Assembly (NCBI GenBank): GCA_964586145.1
Contig: CAZPHH010000019.1
Location: 1 to 62,020 of the forward strand
Direction: 5' to 3'
DNA length: 62,020 nucleotides
Source: JAFGJQ01 sp964586145
GTDB taxonomy: Bacteria > Planctomycetota > Phycisphaerae > UBA1845
Part shown: piece by piece, positions 1 through 9,496 of the stretch
Layout of the letters: every line of letters starts with the position of its first letter
Numbering within the stretch: the stretch's first letter is position 1
The notes under the pieces: generated by a model
Database searches by the model: none
What the model was told of the DNA's origin: nothing
What the model saw: only the letters and a program-made list of their open reading frames with translations
Translations under genes and position numbers: made by a program

Positions 1-803
1 AGCGGTGACGGTGCGTGGAGGTGCTGGTCGGGTTCAGGGTCTGACGGGCGCGACGCGGGGATGACGGCATCGTCGTTGTGGGTCTTGATGAGGTTCAGCC
101 CGCCGTCGGCTTCCAGGGTCAGATGCCAGCGCTCGCCGGTGGACATGGGGGCGTACACGGCTTCTCCCTGGGCAACGCGTACGCTGGCCTCCGCGGCCTT
201 CTCGGGATTCGTGGCATACGACCAGAAGTGCTGCCAGAGCTCGATCTCGAATTCGCTGGGCTCGGGCGAGGTGCGATAGATATCCGGTACGTCGCCCGGC
301 CGGCCGAGCCAGTACCCGTCCTCCGGCGCCTGCGACTCGCTGTAGATCCGCCGGAACAGGGCCAGGCTGTGCCCTCGAAGGGCGTCGCCCTGCTCGACGC
401 AGTCATCTGAGAATTTGAGGACCAGGGCATCGAAGTGGGGGACCCCGCCGGGCACGCCGATCACCAGCGGTGGCAGCGGTCGGCCGTCGCGGCCCATCTC
501 CGTGAACCGGACCACCGTTTGCCGGACGCGGCCCTGGTCGTCCCGGTGCTGCTGAAGCACCTCGACGTCGGCCATCCGTCGCTCCAGTCGCAATCGCTCC
601 AGAATGGCGGCCAGCTCCCGGCGCTCGCGTTCGATCCGCTCGGCCTTCTCGGTGAGCGCGGCGTGCTCGCGCACCAGTGCTTGGTGTTCCTGGATCCGGT
701 CTGCTTCTCGCCGGCTCTGCGCGTCCAGCGCGTACCGGCCCCCCACCAGCCCCATGACGGCCATCGCTCCGCCGAGCAGACACCACCGGATTCGCGTCGT
801 CAC
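1..803 (-). CDS. Membrane-anchored coiled-coil protein of unknown function (3' end cut off by window)
   Basis: Reading the minus strand from a GTG at 803 gives an uninterrupted frame that runs off the window edge, so the C-terminus is missing. A GGAAGG/GGAG purine stretch lies just upstream of the GTG. Residues about 8-25 form one hydrophobic segment (signal anchor). They are followed by a charged Glu/Arg-rich stretch (about 30-75) with heptad-like spacing typical of a coiled coil, then a soluble domain with several Trp and Tyr residues. No catalytic motif or known family is recognised. The next gene on this strand is an ABC permease about 240 bases upstream, so the two may be co-transcribed, but no link in function can be shown. 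The overlapping frames on both strands in this interval look like high-GC shadows because they lack any hydrophobic or domain pattern. Confidence 0.7.
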   Translation of the reverse strand, partial: MTTRIRWCLLGGAMAVMGLVGGRYALDAQSRREADRIQEHQALVREHAALTEKAERIERERRELAAILERLRLERRMADVEVLQQHRDDQGRVRQTVVRFTEMGRDGRPLPPLVIGVPGGVPHFDALVLKFSDDCVEQGDALRGHSLALFRRIYSESQAPEDGYWLGRPGDVPDIYRTSPEPSEFEIELWQHFWSYATNPEKAAEASVRVAQGEAVYAPMSTGERWHLTLEADGGLNLIKTHNDDAVIPASRPSDPEPDQHLHAPSP

Positions 804-1041
804 AAACCGCTCCGTTCCTTCCCGGCTTGATGGAAGACCGCGCGCGGACCGAGCCGTCCTTGTGGGCCGCGCCCTGTGATTCTACACCCCTCATCGGTCT
901 GGGTTGGCAAGTCCCGCCACTACCACTCGATGACCCGTGCGGCGTCCGATCGTTTGTGGAGAACGAAAAACACTTGCAGAAGTGCTCGGTCTGTCCGATC
1001 GGGGTCCGTTGGTCAGAAGGGCCCGGCAGTGTGGGTTCGGT

Positions 1042-2019
1042 TTACCCCACTTCGCGCGTCTGGAACAGCGCTACGCCCACCAGAAGCGCCGCCAGCACAA
1101 AAAGCCCGCAGTATCCGGCTGTAATCCAGACGTACCGCCACGGGACGAACACGGCGTCCGCGTGGAGAGCCTCCGTGACCCCAATGAGACTAAGGTTTGG
1201 CACCAATTTGTAAAGTGTGGATGCGACGACGGAGTCCTCCGCGTGGCGTCCGAGAGTGGCGTCTGAGGTCAGGCCGAGGGCGAGAACCACAGCACAGATG
1301 AGGAGGGTGCTGACTTGGCCGAGGCGGGTGGAGGCCGCCAGGGCGACGGCCGCCAGCAGCAAGACCCCGCAGAATACCAGGAACGCGGCCGCGAAGACCT
1401 GCCCGGCCGGCATCTCGGTCCCGAGCCAGAATGACTGCAGTGTGAACTTCTCGTCAAAGCAGGCGATCAGGAGCACGGCGACCGTGAACACCGGGACGGC
1501 CAGCGTGATGGCCAGAGACGTGAAGTCCATGTCATAGAAGTAGTTACAGAAGGCCGCCACCAGCAGAACCAGGAGCAACCCGCCAAAGCCGAAGACGATC
1601 ACCGGCAGATCCCAGGGGTCGGCCGAGGTCTGAAGAACGGCGTGTCGCTGGGTCATGAGGAATACGGTGAAGTTGATGTAGAACGCGACGGCCAGGGCGG
1701 CCAGCAGCCCGAGGTACTTGCCCGCGATGAAGGTCGTGCGTCCGACGGGCTTGCTGATCACGGTCATGGCCGTCTTGTTCTCGATTTCGCGGCTCAGGAC
1801 CCCGGCCGCGCTGAAAGCGGCCAAGAACATTCCGGACAGCAGCAGCGTAGAAAGGCCAAGGTCGAGCAGGAGCTTGTCGTCGTCGGACAACGTGTAGGCG
1901 GCCAGTCCCACGTTCATGATGAGGAGGAAGGCCGTCACTCCCAGCACAACGAGGTATATGGGCTGTCGGATGGTCTCGATGAAGGCGTTGACGGCGATGC
2001 CCAGAAGTCGGCTTTGCAT
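1042..2019 (-). CDS. ABC-2 type transporter permease
   Basis: A 325-residue polytopic membrane protein with about six or seven hydrophobic segments. The arrangement is that of ABC-2/NatB-like exporter permeases: an N-terminal helix (residues about 10-35), then the conserved cytoplasmic stretch with SREIENKTA and VISKPVGR, where such permeases couple to their ATPase. The start at 2019 (MQSRLLG) is preferred over an ATG 45 bases further out because the extra residues are not hydrophobic and that ATG has no ribosome site. The gene diverges from an SPFH/ABC operon that contains an ATPase (6894-8096) and another permease (8089-9495). This protein may be a second permease for that ATPase, which is an inference from position. 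The substrate is unknown. Confidence 0.85.
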   Translation of the reverse strand: MQSRLLGIAVNAFIETIRQPIYLVVLGVTAFLLIMNVGLAAYTLSDDDKLLLDLGLSTLLLSGMFLAAFSAAGVLSREIENKTAMTVISKPVGRTTFIAGKYLGLLAALAVAFYINFTVFLMTQRHAVLQTSADPWDLPVIVFGFGGLLLVLLVAAFCNYFYDMDFTSLAITLAVPVFTVAVLLIACFDEKFTLQSFWLGTEMPAGQVFAAAFLVFCGVLLLAAVALAASTRLGQVSTLLICAVVLALGLTSDATLGRHAEDSVVASTLYKLVPNLSLIGVTEALHADAVFVPWRYVWITAGYCGLFVLAALLVGVALFQTREVG

Positions 2020-2086
2020 AGGGTTGTCGTCACAACTGCTTGCCAGGCACAAAGTAAAGAACACGCCGACCGGGGCAGGACGGCGC

Positions 2087-2115
2087 TTGGCATCCGGTGG
2101 CCGTTATTGTATTCT
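2087..2115 (+). promoter_or_regulatory. Candidate promoter of the SPFH/ABC operon
   Basis: TTGGCA (2087-2092), a 17-base spacer and TATTCT (2110-2115) lie about 110 bases before the first SPFH gene. The -10 is weak, and the element interleaves with the divergent minus-strand promoter, so the two could compete for RNA polymerase. Confidence 0.3.
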
Positions 2116-2133
2116 GCTGCCCCGGCGTGGCAA
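2106..2133 (-). promoter_or_regulatory. Candidate sigma-70 promoter of the ABC-2 permease
   Basis: On the minus strand, TTGCCA (2133-2128) is followed after 16 bases by TACAAT (2111-2106). This is a good match to -35/-10 elements about 90 bases before the permease start. It overlaps the candidate promoter of the divergent operon. Confidence 0.4.
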
Positions 2134-2224
2134 CACAAATGCTGACAGCCGCTGCGGGCCGCTGTCTTACGAGACGATCGACGGGCCTGGGAGGTTCGCG
2201 CAAAAAGCCGATCCGGAGTGATCC

Positions 2225-4354
2225 ATGAGAGACATGTCCATAGCGGCTGACCGACGTGGTCAAACGGCCGCGGCGGCAGGACTGGGCGTTCAGTTGATCG
2301 CGGTGGGCGCCCTGTTGGTGCTGGGGTTCTGGAGCGGGTCCCCGGCCGTTCTGGCGGGGGCGCGCTACCTGCTGGGCGGGGTTTTGATCTGGTTTGTCCT
2401 GGTTCTCATCTACACGCAACGGAAGCGGGCCAGCCTGAAAGACCGCGAGGTGGAAGAGCTGAAGCGGATGCGGGCGACCGATCCGTCGATGGCCATTTTC
2501 GAGTTGGAAGAGGGGACGGTGGAGCGGCGGCGGTTGGATTGGATGTACCGCTGGCTGTTCCTGTTCACCACGGTTCTGCTGGCCGCGTACCACATCCTCG
2601 GCGCCCTATACGTCAAATGGTCCTGGAGCATCGGCGAGTCGATCGCCAGTGATGTCTGGAAGTTTGATGCCGACACCGGCCCGATCATGGCGTTTCTGGC
2701 CGGCGTGGGGTTCGTCTGTTTCCTGTACTCGCGGTACACGGCGGGGATGTCGCACCATCCGGAGTGGCGGCTGCTGCGGGCGGGGTCGAGCTACCTGGCG
2801 GGCAACGCCCTGGCCTGCCTGGCGCTTGTGATATCGATGGGGCTTCGGAATTTCGACCTGACGCCGGGTGAGCCGATCGTGGCTCACGGCATTCGCATTC
2901 TGATGCTGGTGCTGGGCGTTGAGTTTCTGATCGCGCTGGTTCTGAATTACTACCGGCCGCGGGTCCCGGGGGAAGTGTCCCGTCCCGCGTTCGACAGTCG
3001 CCTGCTGGAGATGATCAGCGAGCCGGGCGGGGTGGCCCGGTCCATCGCGGACGCGGTCAACTACCAGTTCGGATTCGAGGTCACCAAGACGTGGTTCGGC
3101 CAGTTGATCCGGCGGGCGTTCTTCCCGCTGGTCGTGCTGGGGCTGCTGGTGCTGCTGCTGTCCTCGTCGGTGGTGATCGTGGAGGCGGAAGAGCAGGCGT
3201 TTGTCGAGCACTTCGGGCGTCTGACCCAGCCGACGGATCGGCCGCTGGAGCCCGGGGTCTATCTGAAGTGGCCTTGGCCGATCGAGCGGGTCTATCGGGC
3301 GCCGGTTCAGCGGCTGCACTCGGCGATGGTGGGTGAGCGGCCGATCGAGGAACCGGTGGACGAGGAGGGCCGGCTCAGGCCGGTGCTGTGGGGTACGGAA
3401 CACAGATTCACGTCGGAGATGCTGACGATTGTTGCGTCTCCTCCCCAGACGGAATACGACCGGATACGGGAAGCGGCCCGGGGGGACGTGCCGGACGACG
3501 CTCGTGACAAGTCTGTGGCGGTCAACCTGATGTTCATCTCGGTGCCCATGGAGTACCGGGTCAAGGATCTGCACGACTATCTGTACGGTTATACCGATCC
3601 GGGCAAGGTGCTGGAGGTCCTGGCGTTTCGGGCGTTGTCCGACTACGCAGCCGGCGTGGACATCGACCACCTGATGGGACCAGGCCGGGCCGAGTTCGCC
3701 GAGCGTTTTCGGGTGGAGTTGCAGGGGGAGATTGACGCGTTGGATCCGCCGCTCGGCATTGAGATCACGTTTCTGGCCCTGCAGGACGCGCATCCGCCGT
3801 CCACGGACGGTGTGGCGAAGTCGTTCCAGGACGTGATTACGGCGGAGGTGAGGAAGAACGCGGATATCGAGACGGCCGAGGGCGAGTCCCGTCAGCAACT
3901 GACGCTGACGGCGGGCGACGTGGTCCGGGCGGAAGCGCTGGTGGAGGCGATCACCCGTCGCGACCGGCTGGCGGAGGACCGCGGCGCTTCCGCGGAGGCG
4001 CGGGAGGAGGCGGAGCGGGACGTGGCGGACCTGTTGCTGGGCAATCCGGCGCGTGACATTCCCCGGATGAGCGGCGAGGCGGCCATGAAGATCGCGGACG
4101 CCCAGGCGGCGCGGACGATCTCGGTCAGTGACGCGGAAAGCAAGGCCCGGCTGTTTGAGGCGGAGGTGACGGCCTACCAGGCGGCCCCGTCGCTTTACAA
4201 GGTGCGCAAGTATCTGGAGATGCTCCAGCGGAGCCTGGAGCTGGTCCGCAAGTACGTGGTCACGCTGGATACGAGGAAGACCAAGCTGATCGTCATCTTC
4301 GAATCCGAGAAGCGGGACGTGTTCTCCATTGCAGAGGAAGAGACGAGGAAATAG
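2225..4354 (+). CDS. Polytopic SPFH/prohibitin-domain membrane protein (HflK-like)
   Basis: A 709-residue protein. The N-terminal 330 residues carry about seven hydrophobic segments (roughly 15-33, 38-60, 103-127, 155-172, 185-203, 219-240 and 297-320). After the last one comes an SPFH (band 7) domain that begins with the typical VVIVEAEEQAFVEHFGR pattern, followed by a long Ala/Glu-rich helical region ending near SLELVRKYVVTLDTRK. HflK/HflC proteins form large membrane cages, classically around the FtsH protease; that is family knowledge. Here the SPFH domain is fused to an unusually large membrane module, where HflK has a single helix. GGAG lies six bases before the ATG. It is the first of three consecutive SPFH genes in one operon, and no FtsH gene is nearby. 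Role inferred: a membrane scaffold, perhaps for the exporter encoded downstream. Confidence 0.85.
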   Translation: MRDMSIAADRRGQTAAAAGLGVQLIAVGALLVLGFWSGSPAVLAGARYLLGGVLIWFVLVLIYTQRKRASLKDREVEELKRMRATDPSMAIFELEEGTVERRRLDWMYRWLFLFTTVLLAAYHILGALYVKWSWSIGESIASDVWKFDADTGPIMAFLAGVGFVCFLYSRYTAGMSHHPEWRLLRAGSSYLAGNALACLALVISMGLRNFDLTPGEPIVAHGIRILMLVLGVEFLIALVLNYYRPRVPGEVSRPAFDSRLLEMISEPGGVARSIADAVNYQFGFEVTKTWFGQLIRRAFFPLVVLGLLVLLLSSSVVIVEAEEQAFVEHFGRLTQPTDRPLEPGVYLKWPWPIERVYRAPVQRLHSAMVGERPIEEPVDEEGRLRPVLWGTEHRFTSEMLTIVASPPQTEYDRIREAARGDVPDDARDKSVAVNLMFISVPMEYRVKDLHDYLYGYTDPGKVLEVLAFRALSDYAAGVDIDHLMGPGRAEFAERFRVELQGEIDALDPPLGIEITFLALQDAHPPSTDGVAKSFQDVITAEVRKNADIETAEGESRQQLTLTAGDVVRAEALVEAITRRDRLAEDRGASAEAREEAERDVADLLLGNPARDIPRMSGEAAMKIADAQAARTISVSDAESKARLFEAEVTAYQAAPSLYKVRKYLEMLQRSLELVRKYVVTLDTRKTKLIVIFESEKRDVFSIAEEETRK

Positions 4355-4396
4355 CGGTGTCGGGTCCGGCGCCGCGCAGCAGGAGATCGTCAAGCC

Positions 4397-5353
4397 ATGC
4401 CCAGTCGTTTGCCCAGCATCCTGGCGGGGGTCGCCCTGGTTGTCGTGCTCGGGGTGTACATGTGTTGCTTTCAGGTCCGGACCACGGAGGTGGCCGTGCT
4501 CAAGACGTTCGGGCGGATGAGTGACGAGCCCATCACGCAGGCCGGCCTGTACTGGCGTCTGCCCTGGCCCATCCAGGATCCGGTGAAGTTTGACCGGCGA
4601 ATCCGGGTTCTGGAGGACCTGGTGGAGGAGACGCCCACGCTGGACGGCAAGAACGTGACCATCACCACGTACACCGGCTGGCGGGTATCGGACCCGAAGC
4701 TGTTCCACACGGCCTATCGGAACGAACTGGAGGCGGAGGCGGCCCTGCGCACGAAGGTCCGGACCCATAAGAAGGCGGTGATCGGGCAGCACCGCTTTGC
4801 CGAGTTCGTCTCGACCGACCCGCAGGAGCGCAAGCTGCCGGAGATCGAGAAGCGGATGATGGATCTGGTGGCCGCCGAGGCGAGGGTGGAGTTCGGCGTG
4901 GAGATCAGCTTCTTCGGCATCAAGAAGCTCGGGCTTCCCGCCGACGTGACGAAGACCATCTTCGAGTACATGAAGGCCGAGCAGATTCGCCGGGCCACGC
5001 GCTACGAGGCCGAAGGCAAGGCCAAGGCCCAGGAGATTCTCTCCGAGGCCGGGCGGAAGAACGAACTCATCATGGCGGCGGCTCAGTTCAACGTGGACTC
5101 CATTGAGGCGGAGGGACGGCGCCGGGTGGGTGAGATCTATCGCAGCTTCGCCGAGCACCCGGAGCTCCGGATTTTCCTCGACAAGCTGCGAGCGCTGGAG
5201 GAGACGCTCTCCAGTCGGATGACTCTGATCTTCGACACGAACACCATTCCGGCCGACCTGTTTGACGCGGAGAAACGCATGGCCCCCGCTCGGGGCCTGG
5301 ACCTGGATCTGGACGCGCCGGCGACGGCGATCGGGGAGGTGCCGGGGCCATGA
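4397..5353 (+). CDS. SPFH-domain protein, HflC-like
   Basis: A 318-residue single-span protein. Hydrophobic residues about 5-25 are followed by an SPFH domain with FQVRTTEVAVLKTFGR near the membrane and the HflC-like phrase YWRLPWPIQ. A helical region rich in Glu, Lys and Ala follows (YEAEGKAKAQEILSEAGRKNELI). Length and layout match HflC (about 330 residues). AGGAG lies about 11 bases before the ATG. The stop overlaps the next SPFH start (ATGA), which indicates translational coupling. HflC normally pairs with HflK as a hetero-oligomer, and the two flanking SPFH genes are the obvious partners. Confidence 0.88.
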   Translation: MPSRLPSILAGVALVVVLGVYMCCFQVRTTEVAVLKTFGRMSDEPITQAGLYWRLPWPIQDPVKFDRRIRVLEDLVEETPTLDGKNVTITTYTGWRVSDPKLFHTAYRNELEAEAALRTKVRTHKKAVIGQHRFAEFVSTDPQERKLPEIEKRMMDLVAAEARVEFGVEISFFGIKKLGLPADVTKTIFEYMKAEQIRRATRYEAEGKAKAQEILSEAGRKNELIMAAAQFNVDSIEAEGRRRVGEIYRSFAEHPELRIFLDKLRALEETLSSRMTLIFDTNTIPADLFDAEKRMAPARGLDLDLDAPATAIGEVPGP

Positions 5354-6828
5354 GCGGACATCAGCACCCACAGCATCCGCAGGGCGAGGCGCCGGAGGAC
5401 GTGCCGTTTGACGCCGCGAACCAGTCGCTGGCGGACGCCCTGCGGGCGAGCTTCCGTATTCTCAAGCTCATCATGATCGCCGTGGCGATCGTGTTTCTGG
5501 TCTCGAACGTCAAGATCGTCGACAACAATGAGGAAGCCGTCATCTTCCGGTTCGGAAAGATGAAGTTGGGCTACGACGGCCGGCCGTTCCAGCCGGGGTT
5601 TCTGCCGGCCTTCCCCTACCCGGTGGACGAGGTCGTGGAGTTGTCGACCAAGCAGCGCAATACGCTGGAGCTCTGGGACCATTACTTCCAAACGCCGGAG
5701 GGCGACCGGGGCAAGCCGATCAGCGAACTGGCCAGGTTCTACGCCAAACCGCTGGACCCGGCCCGGGACGGCGCCCTGCTCACGGCCGACCAGGGCCTGG
5801 TTCACGTGAAGTGGACGGTGACCTACGGCATTTCCGACCTGGAGAAGTACATCCGTCACGTGGCCGACGAGAAGGACGCGGCCCAGGCGATCATCACATG
5901 CCTGCTCAACAGCACGGCCATTCAGGTGGCGGCGAATTTCACGGTGGAGGAGATCACACGCCAGCGCACCGCGGACATGTCTTTCCAGGTGTTGCGGGAG
6001 ATGAACACGGCGCTGGAGCGGTTGGAGACGGGCCTGCGCGTGGACACGCTGGAGCCGGAGACCACGGTACCCATGGAGACGGTCGCCGCGTATGCCAACG
6101 TATCCATCGCGGAGAACCAGAAGGCCGCGGAAATCCAGAAGGCCCGCAAAGAGGCCAACAACCTGCTCACCCAGGCCGCCGGCGAATCGCACGTCTACCT
6201 CGCGGGCCTGTTTGACCTGCAGGATGCGGCGCGACGGGACGGCAACGAGGAGATTGCGGCCGTTCTGGGCATTCTGATCGACCGGGTGTGTGGTGGGGTC
6301 GCAATGGGGATGACCGGGGCGGGCCGGGCTTCGGAGCCGGACTCCGGGGCCGCCGCGGCCGCCGCGGTGCCGGCCATGCCCGTCCGCACGCCGGAAGCGG
6401 CCCTGGAGTACGTGCGCCAGCGAGTGGAGCAGTGGGTCGAGGCGAAGGAGGCCGATCGGACGGACGAGATCGAGCGGCTGCGGGCGGAGATCAACACCGA
6501 TCCGGGGCTGCGCGTCTCGGGCGAGGCGGGGAGCCGGATTTCGCAGGCCCGGGCCTACTACGCGCGGGCGGTGCAGGAGATCGCGGGTGACGTGGAGGTG
6601 TACAACGCGATGCTGGAGGAGTTTCGCCGAAGTCCGGAACTGCTGATCAATCGCCTGTGGCAGGAAACGTGGACCCGCTTGCTGAACTCCGATGGGGTCA
6701 CGAAATACGCCCTTCCTTCCGGCACGGAGGAGATCCGGCTGGCGGTTCCGCCCGATCCGGAGCAGCGGAAGATCGACGAGATCAACCGGATCATGAAGGA
6801 GCTTGAAGAGAAGAAGCGGACGGGCTAG
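5350..6828 (+). CDS. SPFH-domain protein, HflK-like, with C-terminal helical extension
   Basis: A 492-residue protein. A polar N-terminus with His/Gln is followed by one hydrophobic segment (about 37-56) and an SPFH domain (IVDNNEEAVIFRFGKMKLG, then LPAFPYPVDEV). The helical tail is interrupted at about 315-345 by a Gly/Ala-rich stretch (GAAAAAAVPAMP). It then continues as a second charged region ending EINRIMKELEEKKRTG. Such an interruption is not usual in HflK and may be a hinge. The ATG overlaps the preceding TGA by four bases. With the two upstream genes this makes a three-component SPFH set followed directly by ABC transporter genes. Confidence 0.87.
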   Translation: MSGHQHPQHPQGEAPEDVPFDAANQSLADALRASFRILKLIMIAVAIVFLVSNVKIVDNNEEAVIFRFGKMKLGYDGRPFQPGFLPAFPYPVDEVVELSTKQRNTLELWDHYFQTPEGDRGKPISELARFYAKPLDPARDGALLTADQGLVHVKWTVTYGISDLEKYIRHVADEKDAAQAIITCLLNSTAIQVAANFTVEEITRQRTADMSFQVLREMNTALERLETGLRVDTLEPETTVPMETVAAYANVSIAENQKAAEIQKARKEANNLLTQAAGESHVYLAGLFDLQDAARRDGNEEIAAVLGILIDRVCGGVAMGMTGAGRASEPDSGAAAAAAVPAMPVRTPEAALEYVRQRVEQWVEAKEADRTDEIERLRAEINTDPGLRVSGEAGSRISQARAYYARAVQEIAGDVEVYNAMLEEFRRSPELLINRLWQETWTRLLNSDGVTKYALPSGTEEIRLAVPPDPEQRKIDEINRIMKELEEKKRTG

Positions 6829-6893
6829 GGCGCTACGGGCCGGCCCGACGGAGCGTCGATCGGATCGGCGGACGGCATCGCACAAGGATCGGC

Positions 6894-8096
6894 ATGAACA
6901 TCCCAGTCGTACAAACGGTGGGGCTCACGAAGCTCTTCAAGGACTTCTGGCGGCGGGCCAAGGTGGAGGCCGTCAAGGACCTGAACCTGGAGATCCATCG
7001 CGGCGAAGTGTTCGGGCTGCTGGGCCCGAACGGTTCGGGCAAAAGCACGGCCATCAAGATGCTGCTGGGCCTGCTGTACCCCACGCGGGGGCAGATCGCC
7101 GTGTTTGGGCGGGCCCCGACGGACGTGGCCACCAAGGCCCGGATCGGCTTTCTGCCGGAGGAGTCGTACCTGTATCGCTTCCTGGACGCGCGGGAGACGC
7201 TGGACTACTACGGGCGGCTGTTTCACCTGCCGTCGCGCGTGCGCGAGGAGCGTACGGAGAAGCTGCTGGAGATGGTGGGGCTCAAGCACGAGGCCCGCCG
7301 CCGGCTGGGGGAGTATTCCAAGGGCATGGCCCGCCGCATCGGCCTGGCCCAGGCCCTGATCAACGATCCGGACTTCCTGATCCTCGACGAGCCGACGACG
7401 GGTCTGGACCCCATCGGCACGCGGCAGATCAAGGACCTGATCCGCGAACTGGGCAACCGGGGCAAGACGATTCTGCTGTCCAGCCACCTGCTGGCCGACG
7501 TGGAGGACGTGTGTGATCGCGTGAGCATTCTGTACGGCGGTCAGCAGCGCAAGGGCGGGCGTGTGAAGGAGCTGCTGCGCCAGACGGATCGCACGCAGAT
7601 TGTCGCTCCCCGGCTGGCGCCGGAGACCATTGATCGCATCCGCAACATCATCCGGCTGGAGGAGCAGAAGGAACTGATCGAGGTCAGTTCGCCGGCGGAA
7701 AGGCTTGAGACGATCTTTTTGCGGATCGTGCAGGAGGCCCAGGCGGCCAACGTGGCGACGTCCGGGGTCCGGGCGTCCGGGGCGACGCCGGACTTCCTGG
7801 GCCCGCGCGACGAAGGCGAGGCGCTGGTGGACGAGCTGGTTGCTGCCGCGGATCGTCGGGCTCCGGAGCCGGAGCCGGTGGAGGTTGTGGAGGTGTCGGC
7901 CGCGCCGACGGGGCCCGCTCAGGAGGTGCTCGATTCCCTGCTGACCCGCGAACCGGAGCCGGTGTCCGACGCACCGGAAACGGAGGGCGACAAGCCTGCC
8001 CCGCCCGCCGGTCCCCGCGAGGCGATCCAGGCGGACCGCAGTGTGATTGACTCCCTGTTGTCCGACGCGGACAAGAGGTCCGACAAGCGTGACTAG
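6894..8096 (+). CDS. ABC transporter ATP-binding protein with C-terminal extension
   Basis: A 400-residue ATPase of the DRA/NatA (ABC-2 exporter) type. Walker A is GPNGSGKST at residues 44-52, the signature YSKGM at 141-145, Walker B LILDE at 162-166 and the switch histidine is in LLSSHLL near 198. The nucleotide-binding domain ends near 260. About 140 further residues are Pro/Glu/Val-rich and low in complexity, with repeated phrases such as VLDSLLTREP and VIDSLLSDAD, and may be a docking tail. The stop overlaps the following permease start. It most likely powers export through the adjacent permease and perhaps also the divergent one at 1042-2019. The substrate is not evident. Confidence 0.93.
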   Translation: MNIPVVQTVGLTKLFKDFWRRAKVEAVKDLNLEIHRGEVFGLLGPNGSGKSTAIKMLLGLLYPTRGQIAVFGRAPTDVATKARIGFLPEESYLYRFLDARETLDYYGRLFHLPSRVREERTEKLLEMVGLKHEARRRLGEYSKGMARRIGLAQALINDPDFLILDEPTTGLDPIGTRQIKDLIRELGNRGKTILLSSHLLADVEDVCDRVSILYGGQQRKGGRVKELLRQTDRTQIVAPRLAPETIDRIRNIIRLEEQKELIEVSSPAERLETIFLRIVQEAQAANVATSGVRASGATPDFLGPRDEGEALVDELVAAADRRAPEPEPVEVVEVSAAPTGPAQEVLDSLLTREPEPVSDAPETEGDKPAPPAGPREAIQADRSVIDSLLSDADKRSDKRD

Positions 8097-9495
8097 CATT
8101 TGGGCCGTCGCCCGACACATGGTGTCTGAGGCCATCCGGATGAAGATCGCCCTGTTCTTCATCTGCCTGCTGGCCGTTCTGATTTTCGGGCTGCCGTTCG
8201 TGGCCCGCGGCGACGGCACGGTGAGCGGGGCGATCCAGGCCTTTCTGGCATATTCCCTCAGCGCGGTGTCCTTTCTGCTGGCCCTGTTGACGCTCTTCAT
8301 GTCGCGGTCGCTGTCGGACGAGTTGGCCCAGCGTCAGATATTCTTCCTGATGACCAAGCCGCTGCCGCGCTGGCAGTACGTTCTGGGCAAATGGCTTGGC
8401 ATCGTGCTGTTCGACGCTTTGCTGCTGGTGCTGGCCGGCGCGGGCATCTACGGCATGGCCCGATACATCGCGGTCCGCCAGGCCCCGCGAGACGTGGTGG
8501 ACCGCCAGAAGCTCATGGACCAGGTTTTCTCCGCCCGGCACCAGGCGGCGGTCGAGATGCCTGCGACGGTGTTCGATCGGGAGGCCCGGGCGGCGTACGA
8601 TCGGCGCCGGGAGGAAGGCTACTACGCGAACCGAATCGATGTGAACGAGAAGATGGAGATCGCCCTGCTCCGGCTCGAGATCGAGCAGCACTGGCGGAAC
8701 ATCGGTCCCGGCGACAGCCGGGAGTTGCTGTTTCGGAACGTGCGCTGTGACCGCAGTCCGGAAAAGTCCATCCAGATTCGCTACAAGGCGATGGCTCCGA
8801 ACTACCCGCCCGACGAGGTGGTCCGGTCGCTGTGGGTGGTCGGCGACCCGGACCAGGTCCGCCCGTACGTGGAGTTCCGGCGCGACGTGCATGACCGGTA
8901 TCACACGTTTTCCGTGCCGGCCGACACGGTGGCGGAGGACCACACCCTGCGCATCCAGCTTGTGAACCACGCGTCGTTTATCGTCGACCCGGAGCACCCC
9001 TACGACGATGTGCGGCCGTTCATCATCCGTCTGGAGCCGACCCCGGCGGTCGAGGTGATGTTCGGCATCGGGTCGTTCGCGGGCAATCTGCTGCGCGTGC
9101 TGTCGCTGATTCTGTTCAAACTGATGTTTCTGGCCGCCCTGGGCCTGGCGGCCACCACGGTGTTTTCGTTTCCCGTGGCCATTCTGGTGTCGCTGACGGT
9201 GTACGTGCTGGCGGAGTTTCGCGGTTTCATCGGCGAGTCCGTGCAGTACCTGAGCGCGGACGGCCTGGAGGGGATGTTCCAGGCGGGCTTCGGCCTGGCC
9301 CTGCGGGTGATTCTGTTCGTGATTCCGAACTTCCCGTTCTTCGACGCCGTAGACACGTTTGTGGACGGGCGCAACGTGACGCTGATGTGGGTGCTGCAGG
9401 GGCTGGGGATGCTGGCCGTCGTGCAGACCGGGATCGTGCTGCTGGCCGCCTGCCTGATGTTCCACTTCCGCGAAGTGTCGGAGGTGTCGATCTGA
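8089..9495 (+). CDS. ABC-2 type permease with large extracytoplasmic domain
   Basis: A GTG at 8089 overlaps the end of the ATPase gene (GTGACTAG) and gives a 468-residue protein. It begins MTSIWAVARHMVSEAIRMKI, the typical start of an ABC-2 permease. Upstream in-frame starts lie within the ATPase gene and encode implausible Pro/Arg sequence. Hydrophobic segments lie at about 19-40, 47-70, 97-116 and then four or five near the C-terminus (about 325-465). A soluble domain of roughly 180 residues sits between them, much larger than in simple exporters. It carries the SRSLSDELAQRQIFFLMTKPLPR coupling stretch. The tight coupling makes it the direct partner of the preceding ATPase. Confidence 0.88.
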   Translation: MTSIWAVARHMVSEAIRMKIALFFICLLAVLIFGLPFVARGDGTVSGAIQAFLAYSLSAVSFLLALLTLFMSRSLSDELAQRQIFFLMTKPLPRWQYVLGKWLGIVLFDALLLVLAGAGIYGMARYIAVRQAPRDVVDRQKLMDQVFSARHQAAVEMPATVFDREARAAYDRRREEGYYANRIDVNEKMEIALLRLEIEQHWRNIGPGDSRELLFRNVRCDRSPEKSIQIRYKAMAPNYPPDEVVRSLWVVGDPDQVRPYVEFRRDVHDRYHTFSVPADTVAEDHTLRIQLVNHASFIVDPEHPYDDVRPFIIRLEPTPAVEVMFGIGSFAGNLLRVLSLILFKLMFLAALGLAATTVFSFPVAILVSLTVYVLAEFRGFIGESVQYLSADGLEGMFQAGFGLALRVILFVIPNFPFFDAVDTFVDGRNVTLMWVLQGLGMLAVVQTGIVLLAACLMFHFREVSEVSI

Positions 9496-9496
9496 G

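Noticed and set aside
2606..5371. A 900-codon open frame on the minus strand opposite the SPFH genes
   Set aside because: It is an artefact of high GC. The sequence is Arg/Pro/His-rich with no domain, and the opposite strand encodes clear SPFH proteins.
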